In this document: positions 12,356-24,717 of the stretch, one piece after another
How the letters are laid out: every line of letters starts with the position of its first letter
Numbering within the stretch: the first letter of the stretch is position 1
NCBI RefSeq assembly: GCF_047675955.1
Contig: NC_132912.1
Location: forward strand, 79,570,382-79,634,381
Reading direction: 5' to 3'
Length of the DNA: 64,000 nucleotides
DNA from: Chlorocebus sabaeus
Taxonomy: Eukaryota; Chordata; Mammalia; Primates; Cercopithecidae
Program-made: the position numbers and the translations under genes
Notes under the pieces: model-generated
Told to the model about the DNA's origin: nothing
Database searches by the model: none
Seen by the model: the letters and a program-made list of their open reading frames with translations, nothing else

Positions 12356-13799
12356 CATGTTACTGTGCTTTGAGGGTGAGGATGAATCTGCTTATTTTGG
12401 AAGTTATCTATCGTACTTCTTGCATCTGTGTAATTATTTCTCTAAACTCAAGTTTGCATATCATTTTAAAATTCTGTCATAAAATCAAAAGTATGTAAAG
12501 AGTGCAAATTGAAATCTTTGCAATAGAAATTACAGGCTATCAAAAATATAATGAATTATTATTACTGAGAAATTAGCAAATAGAGTAAATCAAATAGGAG
12601 CATAATATAAGTATTATATAATTATCAGCATAGTTTCCTAACTGTGAATTTTCTAGTGTTAACTGACTAATTTTAAAGTTAATAAGCTTATTCACTGTGT
12701 ACCTTGGAAGCGTTTTCTCTTTAGTGTGTAAGGTTTAAAGTTTAATTTCTTTTCACAGAGATTAATCAAAGGTTTTCTTGCCACCAAAAGATAATAAAGG
12801 AAAAATGATTAAAAGTAAATTTAACCACGAAGGTTTTGATAGTACCACATTACATGCCATCCATTTTAGGAATTTATTTTTTGTAAAGAAGCAAATATAT
12901 AAAATCTGATATTCATTGTTTCCCTTTATTATTTTCCATTTGCTGTAGTCCAATTAGTATCATATTCATGAAGATTATGTGCATAAAATAGGTAGGACAC
13001 CATTTTCTCTCTGAAAGTTTAGAAACCTATGAGCCTTTTAGAAAATATGACTAACATGTTATCTTAATAAAGATAGCTTACAATTCAGGAATACTTCGTG
13101 GTTCACTATCTGAAACCAAAACTATATGAAATTTAGCCAAAATATTCCTTGATTTAATTTTGTTTTATGAAAATTAAAAAGTTTAAATATTTACACTGGG
13201 GAGCAAATTAAGTAACTTGAGAATATAAGGATTTCACCCAAATAGACTTTAGAGCAAAACAATGCATTATGGTCTATTTCAAAACCACTGTTGTAGTCAG
13301 GCATCAAAAACTTACTGAACCTTTATCATACTCAAGACCCGATGAGGGATACTGTATGGGATATGACTTCAAAGAGCTCATCTTTTAGACTATTTTGTTT
13401 ATTTTGTTTGTTTTTATTATGAAAATAATAAAACAGACATCGCTTTCACAGCAGCTAGATTTAAGAAAGGTTAAATATTTATTATCTTGTTTTTATTATG
13501 TAAAAATCCAGTAGACATATCAACAACTCAGTTTTTCACTTAGAATTCTGTACACCCAAGCCTTGTGAGACATACGGCACTATTACATTTCTGGTTTGCC
13601 AAACCATCTATTAAGACTTCCCTTCAATCGAAATAGAAATGATACTTATGTACAAGGGTGATTTTACAGGAGTACAGTTTTAAGAACTGTATTGCTGTTT
13701 TAAAGAAACGGAAGGTGAAGGAGAACAGGGATAACATGCTAAGTGGTTACGAACTAGTGGACTATAGGGGACACAGCTGGATCCAATGCTAGTTTTTCC
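12356..13799. other. No recognisable feature
   Basis: AT-rich. Short frames only. Nothing I can support. Confidence 0.45.
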
Positions 13800-13965
13800 C
13801 CCTACCAGATACGTAGACTTAGATGTGTTTTTCTCATCCATAAATAGACATAATTGTACGTTTTCCCTAATAGAGTTTTTGGGAGAATTACATAATGTAA
13901 TTGAAGCACTTAACACAATGCTAGGAACAAAGAACATGTTCAGTAAATGGTAGTCATCTTCATAA
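13800..13965 (+). repeat. MIR SINE, 3' part
   Basis: 'gtttttctcatccataaata', 'gagttttt', 'gcacttaacacaatgctagg' and 'ttcagtaaatggtagtc' are the sense MIR 3' half. Confidence 0.65.
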
Positions 13966-14036
13966 TTATTGGAAATGAAGTAACCTGGAGAGGAAGAGGT
14001 AAGATGTCATTTTTCAGGGATGCTGTAACAACAATT

Positions 14037-14300
14037 TTTTTTTTTTTGAGATGGAGTCTTGCTCTCGTCACCCAGGCTGGAGTGCAATGCCACAATCTCG
14101 GCTCACTGCAACCTCTGCCTCCAGGGTTCAAGTGGTTCTCCTGCCTCAGCCTCCCGAGTAGCTGGAATTACAGGTGCCGGCCACCATGCCTGGCTAATTT
14201 TTGTATTTTTTTAATAGAGATGGGGTTTTGCCATGTTGGCCAGGCTGGTCTCAAACTCCTGACCTCATTCATGATCCACCTGCCTCGGCCTCCCAAAGTG
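14037..14300 (-). repeat. Alu SINE, 5' truncated, with target duplication
   Basis: Antisense Alu that stops at 'cctcccaaagtg', lacking roughly the first 35 bases of the element. It still has exact target duplications 'acaacaattttt' at 14028 and 14301, so truncation happened at insertion. The 152-residue + strand frame across it is an Alu artefact. Confidence 0.92.
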
Positions 14301-14400
14301 ACAACAATTTTTAAAACTGCAAAACAACAAGAATTTACATCACTATCTATACTTCCTTGGTATGTTATCGTAAAGCAACTAAGTTTGGGTTGGGCTGAAG

Positions 14401-15205
14401 AATGAAGTGCAATTCCTTCATGATTAGTGATTTTGAGGGCCTTTTCATGTGTCTGTTGGCCATTTATATGTAAATTAGTATAGCCATTAAGGAAAACAGT
14501 ATCGAGGTTCCTCAAAAAATTAAAAACACAACTACCGTTTGATCCAGCAATCCTACTTTGGGGCATATGTCCAGAGGAAATAAAATCAGTATCTCAAAGA
14601 GTTATCTGCATTCTCATGATCATTGCAGCATTATTCACAACAGCCAACATATGGCAACAACATAAGTATCCACTGACAGATGAAGGAAGAAAGAAAATGT
14701 GAAATATATATACAACACAGTATCATTCAACCATTAAAAAATAAAGAAGGAAATCTTGCCATTTTTGACAACATAGATGAACCTAGGGGACATTATACTA
14801 AGTGAAATAGGCCAGACACAAAATGACAAATAATGTATGATCTCATTTATGTGTGGAATGTAAAGAAGTCAAATTTATGGAAGTGGAGAGTAGAATGATG
14901 GTTGCCCGGGTCCAGGAAGGGGGAGAAACAGGGAGATGTTGGTCAAAGGGTTCATATTTTCAGTTATAAGTTTTGGGAATCTAATATACAGCATGATGAC
15001 TATAATTAATAATACCATATTGTATACTTGAAATTTGCTAAGAGAGTAGATCTTAAGTGTTCTCAAAACTAAAGGTAACTATGAGGCAATAGATGTGTTA
15101 ATTAGATTCATTGTGATAATTATTTAGTGATATATATATATCAAATCACATTTTTCTTAAATATATAAAATTATTAATTGTCAATATATCTCAATAAACC
15201 TCGAA
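14401..15205 (+). mobile_element. L1 3' end (L1M-type) with 5' inversion
   Basis: 14472-15205 is sense L1: ORF2 C-terminal region, then a 3' UTR with 'gttgcccgggtccaggaagg'. The preceding 14405-14471 ('cttttcatgtgtctgttggc') is the same ORF2 region in antisense. That is the junction expected from twin-primed insertion. No intact frame. Confidence 0.8.
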
Positions 15206-16034
15206 AAAAATAAACTTCACGCATATTTTATTACCATAAGCCATGTAGTTAAGAGACGTGAAATAAGTAGTTGACCTAAGGAAGAACCACATGTTCTAAA
15301 GAAACTGGGGATAATTAACTTGTTAAATAATTCACTAAAATTAACCATTAGTCATGTTGTGAACCCTTTGGTCATGGTTGAAAAGGTTGTGTAAAACAGT
15401 GATGCTTACAATACAAAATTCTATGTACAAAATTCCTTACTTGAGATCAAAGATACCATTAAAAGACCCAAATTAGAGTTACACCAATGCAAAAAGGTAA
15501 AATAAGGGAAATGGCAATATTCTAGTTATTGTTCTACTTAATATTAACTATAAAGATGAATCATATAAATTCGTTTTTTGTAATAAAAAATCATTAAATA
15601 TCAATAATTTCATAAGGCAAACTAATAGTTTGGCTGGGTTTCTTCAAGACATAGTCTCAGTTCAGAATAGCATTGCAAGTCTACATCACAGCAGGAATAA
15701 CTTAAATCTCCTATTCTTGTAGAGGCCATTGCCCAAGTGAAGAGGTTAGACAAAATAGCCAAGAACCAATTTTCTGAAGGAAGCTGAAGAACATAAGTAT
15801 AATAACATTATGAAAATGTACTTGGCTATGTAACATCTGCCATAAGAATGTATTTTCTTTAGAGCAGTCCTTGCATGATCCTTAGACTGTCAATTATTCT
15901 CAGGTGGCCAATAATCCAGTTCTACTGGTTATAAATTTGTATGCATGTCAAACCCCCTTTTTGAATAATTTTGAGCTCTGAGCTAAATCCTTTGCTTTTC
16001 AAAAATTAATTTGGGGAATGATAGACACAACTAA
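15206..16034. other. No recognisable feature
   Basis: AT-rich sequence, nothing nameable. Confidence 0.45.
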
Positions 16035-16410
16035 CCTATATATTTCAGGTTCCTAGCTCCTTTCACAGCACATGGAAAACCTCACTTCCCAATGCACTTG
16101 CAGTTAGGCAGAACCACAGGGCCTAGTTCTGTCCAGTGAAATGTGAGCAGGGCCGAAAAACTCAAAAGGCCCGTATAGTCCCCTTTCTTCACTGTAACAA
16201 TCAAGGAAGTCTTGAATTGAGATTTTGAGATAACAGAGCAACAAAATCAAAAGACCTTAAATTGCCAAGTCACCTTGTGGAAGACAACTGAAGAATCACT
16301 CAAATCCCCTGGGTCTGCATGAGGAAGAAATTAACTTTTATTATGTAAAGGCATTGAGAGATTGGAGTTGTTTGTTACCTCATAATAACCTAATCTATCC
16401 TGATTACAAC
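16035..16410 (+). mobile_element. Old MLT1-like LTR remnant
   Basis: 'ctgtccagtgaaatgtgagc', 'gaagaaattaacttttatta', then 'attggagttgtttgttacc' and 'cctaatctatcctgatt' recall the 3' part of older MLT1-type LTRs. It is diverged and the ends are not clear. Confidence 0.42.
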
Positions 16411-17594
16411 TAACTTCAAAAACATACAGGGCCCAAACAACTGTTAATTCCTCAGATACTCTGCTTACTACTAGGCTATTAAAGAAATGCATGTAAAAAG
16501 AATATTGAATGGAACTACTATAAAATGACATCAGAGATTAGAATATAATCTTTTTAATTTTTTAATTCTTCAAATTTTCTCTACTTTGGAGAGTTGTTTA
16601 AAAAATTAAAAACGGAAATGTAAACATCCCTCCCCACAGCATATGCCCCTTTTCCAGAAAAGATTTGGATGTGTAGGTATTTGGTTTTGTTTGTTTGTTT
16701 TCATTTAAGGAAGAGTTGCTTAGGGTTGGAGACTGAAAATTTGCAGCTGGGACCTGAGATTTGAGATCTAAAATCTTCAATCCTGTTTTATAAAAATGTG
16801 TCTAGAGAGGATTGAATTAAAGCCTTTGGAGGCCCAAGCCCTGGAGATATTTTGTTTGGCCCTGACCCTTCTATCTATATGTAATTCAATATGGCAAAGC
16901 AAAGTCATAACTATGTGTAAGGAATTCTAACCAAGTTTAGATGTTTTTTCTTATAACTATGCTGTTGTTCCTTGTTTCTCTTTCTTATTTTTTAAACCAT
17001 CAAAGATTAAACTGTTTTCACAAGACATTTTTTTGTCCATTATTTTGCTATAGCCCTAAGCACGGTGCCTGTATAACTTAGAACAAACTACCATCAAGTG
17101 ATCAAATAAGGTTTATGTAGTCACTAAATTTCAGTATAAAATTGAGAAGAGTCATACATATAAAAGAGGATAGTTTATCTTACAGAATAATCAAATTAGG
17201 CTCTTCTTAGTTATTTAGAACAAGATAGATATAATATCCAAAATAGTTTCAAAAATCAACAAACAAAGTAATGTAAGTTTTACTTGTAGAGAATCAGTTT
17301 CTAGCCTTGCTTCTGGAGTTTTCAGCCAAATAGAGCTACTCATGTGCAATCCTGCCAATAAAAATGGACTAAATCCCACTAGCAAACACTGTCTTCAGCG
17401 TTCTGCCTTTCCTTCATCCTTGCTTCTTGCTCTCACCTACTTTACCCAAATTCTGAACTTTGGATGTTGGCACTTTTGAACTTGATCAAAAAGAATTTGT
17501 TCTCTGGTTTTTAAGCCCTGGCATGCCTCAGGATTCTGAGTGTATATGGCCTGATGCCCATCCTGTTCTGCTCCTGTTTTGAAGAAAAACTATT
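16411..17594. other. No recognisable feature
   Basis: AT-rich sequence. Nothing supported. Confidence 0.45.
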
Positions 17595-17800
17595 ATAGCT
17601 ACTATTTAGTGAACAATTGCTATATGCTAGGCATGTGCTGAACACTTAATATGCATCACCTCAAAATAATATCCACCAGAGCCTGACTGATGAGTATTTT
17701 TACCATCTTATAGTGATTGGGGCAACGAAGGAACTTGAGAAAAATTAAATGGCAAGAGACCAGGATTTGATCACGGCAATTCTATACTTTTAACTACTAC
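17595..17800 (-). repeat. MIR SINE
   Basis: 'tatgctaggcatgtgctgaa', 'tgatgagtatttttaccatc' and 'gaccaggatttgatcac' follow antisense MIR order. Confidence 0.65.
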
Positions 17801-17834
17801 TTATATCATCCCTGCAACCATATTTTCATTAAAA

Positions 17835-18345
17835 ATATGTATTTACCAAGCACCTACTATGTTCTAGGTTCTGTGCTAAATAATGATTATACAGATGTGA
17901 ACATGTAGACAGGGTCTTTAATTTCCTGGCAATTGCATTTTAATGAAGATTATGTCATAACATGTAAAATAAATACCATTTTCAAAATTGGCCTTTAAAA
18001 ATAGATTAAAGTGATGTGGAAGGACTGGAGGGGTATGTGGCCACATTCGATGGGTAGGGAGGAAAGGAACATTGAGAAGGAACCAGTCATTTGAAATTTT
18101 GGGCTCTGAACATTCCAGACAGGGAATTACAAGTTTACAGATGCAAGGTCAAAAGTGAGCAAACTATCTTCAAGAAATTAAAAGTCATCTAGTATCACCA
18201 ACTTAGTGATAAGAGAGGTAGACAGAGTTCGAGTTGCTCCTACAGGGCCTTGCCAACTATGCTAAGAGAATTTAATTCTAGGTCCAATGGGAACCACATT
18301 TTAAGGAGGGAAGTGGCATAATTGTAACCTAATTTTTTTAAGTAT
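17835..18345 (-). repeat. L2 LINE fragment
   Basis: Begins 'accaagcacctactatgttc' and runs through 'gaacattccagacaggga' to 'ccaatgggaaccacatttt', the antisense L2 3' half in order. Confidence 0.75.
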
Positions 18346-19819
18346 AGGTAATGCATCCTTTTTAATCATGGAGAGAGGTGCAAGAAAGATATAAAAGCAT
18401 AAGGTAAAGAGACCAAAGCATAAAAAGCCTAAAAAAAATAGATTTTTGTACCCTCAGCAATCCGTTCTATCCTAGGAAATAATGGAATATGTGGGAGATG
18501 AAGCATCAGATTTTAATTTACTAATATTTAATGATATTAACATCTCTGGCTGTCATCTCTTCAGGCTTGGATATCCTCTCAAGGTCAAATACTTGCTCTC
18601 ATATTGGCACTCTAACATTATGGTTTCAGAATTCCAGGTAACCCCTGCAATAAATTCCAGGGTCTACAGTTTCTACTCACAAAGCATGTTGTAGGTGGAA
18701 AATGAATACATTACAACCAAATTTATTAGGCACTGCATATTGAGAAAGCAAAACAGACAGAATACTTATAATCAAAGACTTATCTTCTTTTATGGAAGGA
18801 AAAAAGATGGTGCCCACATGTACAAAATCCATCTGGACAGACTTTATAGAGATGTCATTTTACTATTCAATGTTTTCTTTTGTAATAAAACTCAGAAGGC
18901 ATAGTGCTGTAAAAATACGTACTTTTTAAACTCTGAGACTTTGTTCATAAGAAAATGAAAGGAATCTTTTCACAATCCATAGGAATTTGGTTATAGAATT
19001 TACAAGTCACCTTTGTAGCAACTACAAATAAATTTCTAAATTCCTTTCAGACATACCCCACCCTACTGCAGCTTCCAAGGTTGAGAGAAAAAAAAAAGTA
19101 TCAAAGTTAAAAACATAAGACTACAACCAAATCTTAACAATTTTCTTCTTTAATCCATGGCATAAAATCTCATATTAACTAGTTTATGAGGAGTATCATG
19201 AGAAATAACTAACAAGCTTAAAATCTGGAGTCTGGAGCCAGAAATTCAAATATAGAGGGAAAACACAGGAACTAAGGTGACTTCCAGAATAAATATGAGT
19301 GTCCTAGAAGTAACAAAAAAAATATTCAGTGTATTTTAACAACTAAACTGCAGGGTAACTTCATGCCCCTGGGAAAAAGAAAATCTTTATTTTTTCATAA
19401 AAGGATAAAGAACACACACATTTGAGAACAATAAAAACTGTAACTATGGAAAGGTCATCTGGGCAACTAGATTATCTCTACAATACACTCTTCACTATTT
19501 TATTTAGTTGTATTTTAAGTACCTCAGTAAATTAAGTTTCCATTCACTCTCCTTAAAAATTTTCTACCAAACCATTAGGTGTTATTGCTAATCAGTAACC
19601 AATAATCCCTACCAACTAGTTTAAAGTATGCCACATGCCTGTGTCTTACTGATATTCTTATTACCATTTTTTTCACTAGGACCATCTTATCAAAATAACA
19701 ATTTTTATAAAGGTTAAAGTTCTAATTGGGAAAATAGTAGCTGGCAGTGGCTTAGCGGTGAGTTAATCTCTAAGACTCAAGGAGAAAAATTAAATTACCT
19801 ATAAGGTCTCCTCTCATTT
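18346..19819. other. No recognisable feature
   Basis: AT-rich. Two adjacent + strand frames at 18482-18904 have no recognisable content. Confidence 0.4.
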
Positions 19820-19962
19820 TTTATTAGTTGTAAAATAAATAAATATCCAGGAGAGATTCCTTTTCCTTCATGGGCACCATTTGGGGTTGGGGTATTTGGG
19901 GAACTGGAATTTCCTGGGCTGCCTGAGACAGCCGAAGGCCTCCCACTTTCTCTAACTCATAC
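19820..19962 (-). other. Candidate minus-strand terminal exon, unrecognised
   Basis: Read on the - strand, a pyrimidine-rich acceptor ('ttgtttttcttgtcag') ends at 19963. An open frame then runs to TAA at 19826-19824, overlapped by an AATAAA signal (19825-19820). The frame contains 'IPVPQIPQPQ'. The same CAG|GTATGA could equally be a donor. I do not recognise the product, and it may be chance. Confidence 0.18.
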
Positions 19963-20014
19963 CTGACAAGAAAAACAACATTCTTATCAAGCTCACTCTG
20001 CAGCAGCATGTCGC

Positions 20015-20180
20015 AGTAGAAAATATGCAGAATGAGAAGTCAGAAGACTTATGCCTAGTCTCTGTTCTGCCAGGATCTAGTGGTTTGACCATGAGCAAGC
20101 CCCTTAGGCATCTTGAAACTCAGCATCTTCATTCACACAATGAACTGTAACCAAGGATCCCTCCAACCTCAAAATTTTAT
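20015..20180 (+). repeat. MIR-family SINE (MIR3-like)
   Basis: 'gttctgccaggatctagtgg', 'gaccatgagcaagcccctta' and 'ggatccctccaacctc' in sense order. Confidence 0.65.
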
Positions 20181-20735
20181 AATATGATGATACTCAGCTA
20201 AGAAACTAGAACTAGACAGTCCTAATTAAAATATTATACCAATAGTTATACAATACATGTGGCTGAATATGAAAATGTAAAAATTCATGCTGCCAATGAA
20301 CATGTAAAATTTTAGAGTGTGAAGAAGGGAGTTTTTGATAGCTTGAAAAAATAGGACAAAACTTTCTTATATGTGAGACAGAACAGTGAGAAGAATTTGA
20401 CCATGTTTGAATATTACTTCAAATCTCAAGTCTTATGGGTACTTTCCATTGTAAGAGAAAAATCAACAAATTTGAAGATGGGTGAATCTCAAGTCATATT
20501 ATTATCATCTGTAAGAAATCAAAACTGAAAAACCCATAATTAGATCTCAAACTTCTTTTATTTGGCAAATTAAATTTCCTCTCCAAATATCATGGTAAAT
20601 TAACAAACTTTATTCTCTTCTCATTTTTCTTGAAATTGAGAAATGATTAAAAGGCATAGGAGAGAAGAAAGATATAGAAGGGTGCTGAATAATCCATACC
20701 CTTAGTAGATATTCTGTAATTAAAAAGTTAGATTT
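20181..20735. other. No recognisable feature
   Basis: AT-rich flank. It ends in the left target copy of the next Alu. Confidence 0.45.
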
Positions 20736-21024
20736 GGGCAGGGCACAGTGGCTCACGTCTGTAATCCCAGAACTTTGAGAGGCCGAGGTGGGCAGATCAC
20801 TTGAGGCCAGGAGTTCGAGACCAGCCTGGCCAACATGATGAAACCATGTTTTTACTAAAAACACAAAAATTGGCTGTGCCTGTAGTTCCAGCTGCTCAGG
20901 ATGCTGAGGCATGAGAGTCTCTTGAACCTGGGAGGTAGAGGTTACAGTGAGCCATCACACCACTGCACTCTAGCCTGGTCAACAGAATGAGACTCTGTCT
21001 CACAAAAATAAGTAAAAATAAATA
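20736..21024 (+). repeat. Alu SINE
   Basis: Sense Alu with both monomers, a deletion in the right monomer start, and an A-rich tail. Target duplication 'aaaaagttagattt' (about 20722) and 'aaaaagttcgattt' (about 21027) differ by one base. Confidence 0.93.
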
Positions 21025-21109
21025 AAAAAAAGTTCGATTTATTTGTTCTTCTCCTTCAAGACCAAGGTTTTGTGTTCCAATAAATTATTTTATTCCTGTA
21101 TATGTAAAT

Positions 21110-21370
21110 CCGTGGTTTCCAAACTTTTTTGATAAAGCACTGCATCAATTAGAAATGTTCATTATATGTCCCCAACATTTATTTGTTAACTTATTAATAA
21201 GATTGCTTATTTATTACACACACCATTGTACATTATAAAACATACATACAAGTTAATTTGAAAAATCATTTAATGATGGAACATATCATATTTATTAATA
21301 TTTTGCTTGCCACAATGCTTCATATTATCATTGGCATTGGCCTACCTCTCAAAATACAATAAATATATTC
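21110..21370 (+). repeat. Possible hAT-type DNA transposon remnant
   Basis: 'gtggtttccaaactttttt' resembles the start of several non-autonomous hAT elements. No matching end is visible, so the call is weak. Confidence 0.25.
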
Positions 21371-22383
21371 AAGGCAAGGTTCATCATTAATAAAAGTAAA
21401 TGTAAGCCTATATCTCAATGGAAGGGAGGAGCTAATTTCTTGTAAGTCTGAATTAGATAGATCATCACTGTTGTTAACCTCTTCCATTAGGCTAAGAATA
21501 CAGTAGGAAATGTGTCAACTCCATCAATTTCCTGTTGCTGCTTAAACTTGTATTGCTAGTATTGTCTTCTCTGCAGAAATCCCTGTAAGCCACTTTTCCA
21601 TTCTGATACTTCCACTTGGTTAAAATTGGATAACAGAATCTTCAGTGCCTGAAGAGAACACACATAAACATCAATAAGAGGCAACACACTGGAAATGAAA
21701 GAAGTGTAAAGACCACACGGTAGCCCCTCCATACGGTGACTCTCCCAGTGTTTCCTCAGGATATCTCTGAAAGGGAGGACAAGAGACCAGCTGACCTCTG
21801 GGCAAATAAGGGTGCCAATTTCTATCTGTTTATTGCACATTTGCAGAGGCTTAGTTTCTTTTTTAATAAAAAAAAAATAAGTGGAAGCTCTAATATTTAT
21901 TCCTCATGGCCTACTTTGGAGATCAAGAGTATAAACAGTTGTGGTAGGTAGCTGAAGCTGTTATTGGAAGCATTTGATATTTTGCTTGAATAGCAACAGG
22001 TCATGGCTATGCTCTAGGCACCCAGCTGCATGTGACTCCTACATTGTGATCAGTTGGGAACTTTCATAGAGCATTTTTTCCCATATTGTAACTAGATAAT
22101 TCTTTCTCCTGTGAGCTTCAACCATTCATGACTGTAGAAAAAATAACAAAAAAAAAGCAGTTGAAGGTATTCGTTCATCTTGAACTCTTATTGTACTCTC
22201 AGGTTAACTTAAGAGTATTCTTGAAGCCTCGATTATTCTGAGAAGGGCTGCAAAGGGTTATTTACTGTTTAAAGGTCACACCATTACACCTTTCAATTGC
22301 AGGAGTGATCCTAAAATGATTTCTGTGTGAGTGTAGATTCTATCTAAACTCCTTGTTTCTTTCGTACTATATTCTGTGTAATT
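21371..22383. other. No recognisable feature
   Basis: Unique-looking sequence. The 94-residue - strand frame at 21556-21840 has no recognisable content. Confidence 0.4.
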
Positions 22384-22750
22384 TGTCTTAGTCTGCTTGG
22401 GCTGCCATGACAAAACATCATACACTGGTTGCCTTACATGACAGAAATTTGTTTCTCATGGTTCTGGAGATTGGAAAGTCCAAAATCAAGGTGTCAGCTG
22501 ATTCAGTTCGGGCTCCCTTCCTGGCTTGCAAGTGGCCACCTTCCCAGTATCGGCTGACACCACCTTTCCTCAGTGTATGCATACGAAGACAGGTAGTGAG
22601 TTATCAGATGTCTCTTCTCATAAGGACACTAATACCATCAGATCAGGGCCCAGTTACTTCCTTAAAGGCACTATGCCCAAATACAGTCATATTTGGGGAT
22701 CAGGGTTTCAACACATGAATCTTGTGGGAACACAAAACTTCATTCTATAA
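22384..22750 (-). mobile_element. ERVL-MaLR solo LTR (MLT1/MST type)
   Basis: Antisense: 'TGtcttagtctgcttgggct', 'tttctcatggttctggagat', 'cttctcataaggacact' and 'aatacagtcatatttgggg', in MaLR LTR order. The 103-residue + strand frame within it is not a gene. Confidence 0.8.
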
Positions 22751-22764
22751 TATAATTGATATGG

Positions 22765-23554
22765 TTACTTTCAACAAATATTTATTGAATGCTTTCTATG
22801 TTCCTGGCACTGTAACCAAGTTGCTGTTCTTACTGTAGGGGGAAAACAGCAGACAATGCACATACACATGTTAACTTGTGTATTAAAAGGGAAACTAAAG
22901 TAAATTAAGGAGACAAAGAATGAGGGGGTTGAGAAAGGGGCTATTTGTAGAATGGGTGGTGAGGGACTGCCTCTCCAATAGCAGACATGGGAGTAGACAT
23001 CTGATGTAACTGAGGAGCAAGACTCTAAATATTTACAGGAGGAGTTTTAGTTCAAAGGTCTAGAGACAGGAGAGTGAGGTTGAAAGAGCAAAAGAAAGCC
23101 AGAGAATCTGTGACAAGATGTAGGAGAGGACAGTGGTAGAGTAGGAGGTAAGAGAGGTGAGGTGGCAAGCAGGTAAGACCTTGATGGACAGGGTCATGTT
23201 GTATTGTATTCTGATAGCAACAGAAAGCCATTGAGCGTTTTGTTGTTGTTGTTGTTGTTTGTTTGTTTGTTTTGAGCAGAGGATTGACATGAATTATGAT
23301 ATATACTTTCAAAAAGTGTCACATTAAACGCTATCTGGATAACAGACTATAGGGGCAAGACTAAGAGTAGAAAGACAAGTTTAGAGGCTTTTTCGCAAAT
23401 CCAAGTAAACAATGCTAGTTTGGAAGAGAGTAGACCTGGGATCTGAAATACCTTCGGAAGATGGAGATATCAGGATTTCCTAATGGATTAGATATGGGAT
23501 ATGAAAGAAAGGGTAACAACATCAAAATCTTTGCTGGCTTGAAATAATTCTAGG
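22765..23554 (-). repeat. L2 LINE, long fragment
   Basis: Starts with the 3' end in antisense ('aacaaatatttattgaatg') and runs through 'acagggtcatgttgtattg', 'aacagaaagccattgagcg' and 'acctgggatctgaaatacc'. The (GTT)n tract and the Alu at 23555 are secondary insertions. Confidence 0.8.
23240..23274. repeat. (GTT)n/(GTTT)n microsatellite
   Basis: GTT repeats passing into GTTT repeats inside the L2 copy. Confidence 0.9.
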
Positions 23555-23850
23555 GGCCAGGAGCAGTAGCTCACACCTGCAATCCCAGCACTTTGGGAGG
23601 CCAAGGCTGGTGGATCACTTGAGGCCAGGAGATCGAGATCAGCCTGGCCATCTTGAGGAAACTCTATCTCTACTAAAAATGTGAAAATTAGCTGGGCATG
23701 GTCATGCACCAGTGGCTGTAGTCCCAGCTATTCGGGAGGCACCTTGAACCCGGGAGGTGGTGGTTGCAGTGAGCTGAGGTTGTGCTACTGCATTCCAGCT
23801 GGGTGACACAGTAAGACCCTGTATCAGAAAAAAAAAAAGAAAAAGAAAAA
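23555..23850 (+). repeat. Alu SINE inserted in L2
   Basis: Sense Alu with exact target duplications 'gaaataattctagg' at 23541 and 23851. Part of the right monomer is shortened ('gggaggcaccttgaaccc'). Tail of A5G units. Confidence 0.95.
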
Positions 23851-23904
23851 GAAATAATTCTAGGGATCAAATCAAAAGAGGAATCTAAAATTAAAACCAC
23901 TTAG

Positions 23905-24122
23905 AGGATGTGCTCTCCTACCACTCCATGCCTCCACACACAACTTTTCAAAGGTGCAATTAGTCATTTTTGCACTTTACTGTTTACCAGGTATTTCCTC
24001 CCTCATTATAATGTAAGCAAGCCCCTAAAAGGCAGGACTTGTATTTATCTATGTGGTTCCCACTTATATTACCTGCACCAAGCTCAACGCCAGCCAGTTG
24101 CTGAGCCCTCGTTGCATTCTTT
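23905..24122 (+). repeat. L2 LINE 3' fragment
   Basis: 'tataatgtaagcaagcccct', 'ggcaggacttgtatttatct' and 'acctgcaccaagctc' resemble the sense L2 3' end. Confidence 0.5.
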
Positions 24123-24139
24123 AAAGAATGAATGGGACT

Positions 24140-24430
24140 GGTCAGGAGAGGTTTCTCATGCCTGTAATCCTAGTACTTTGGGAGGCCAAGGCAGGTGGAT
24201 CACCTGAAGTCAGGAATTTGAGACCAGTCTGGCCAACATGGTGAAACCCTGACTCTACTAAAAATACAAAAAATGAGTGGGGCGCAGTGGTGCATGCCTG
24301 TAAATCCAGCTACTCAGGAGGCTGGGACAGGAGAATTGCTTGAACTCAGGAGGCAGAGTTTGCAGTGAGCAGAGATGGTCACTGCACTCCAGTGTGGGCA
24401 ACAGAGCTAGACTCTATCTCCAAAAAAAAA
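24140..24430 (+). repeat. Alu SINE
   Basis: Sense Alu with target duplications 'aaagaatgaatgggac' at 24123 and 24431. It inserted directly beside the 5' end of an older Alu monomer. Confidence 0.95.
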
Positions 24431-24445
24431 AAAGAATGAATGGGA

Positions 24446-24600
24446 CCAGGTGTGGTGACTCATATATGTAATCCCAGCACTTTGGGGAGCCAAGTTGGAG
24501 GATGATGTGAGGGTGGAAGTTCAAGGTTATAGTGAGCTATGATAGTGTCACTGCAGTCTAGCCTGGGCCACAGAGTGAGACTTTGTCTCTAAAAAAGAAA
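24446..24600 (+). repeat. Free Alu monomer (FLAM/FRAM-like)
   Basis: A single monomer: 'caggtgtggtgactcatat', 'aatcccagcactttgggg', 'gttatagtgagctatgat', 'agcctgggccacagagtgag', then an A-rich tail. There is no second arm, so it is a fossil or monomeric Alu. The L1 inserted into or beside its tail. Confidence 0.8.
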
Positions 24601-24717
24601 AGAGAAAGGTCACTTCCAAGACGGCCGAATAGGAACAGCTCCAGTCTACAGCTCCTAGTGAGATCAATGCAGAAGATGGGTGATTTCTGCATTTCCAACT
24701 GAGGTACTTGGTTCATC

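Noticed and set aside
13947..14405. 152-residue plus-strand frame
   Set aside because: Most of it is the antisense Alu at 14037-14300, with the familiar translated-Alu wording.
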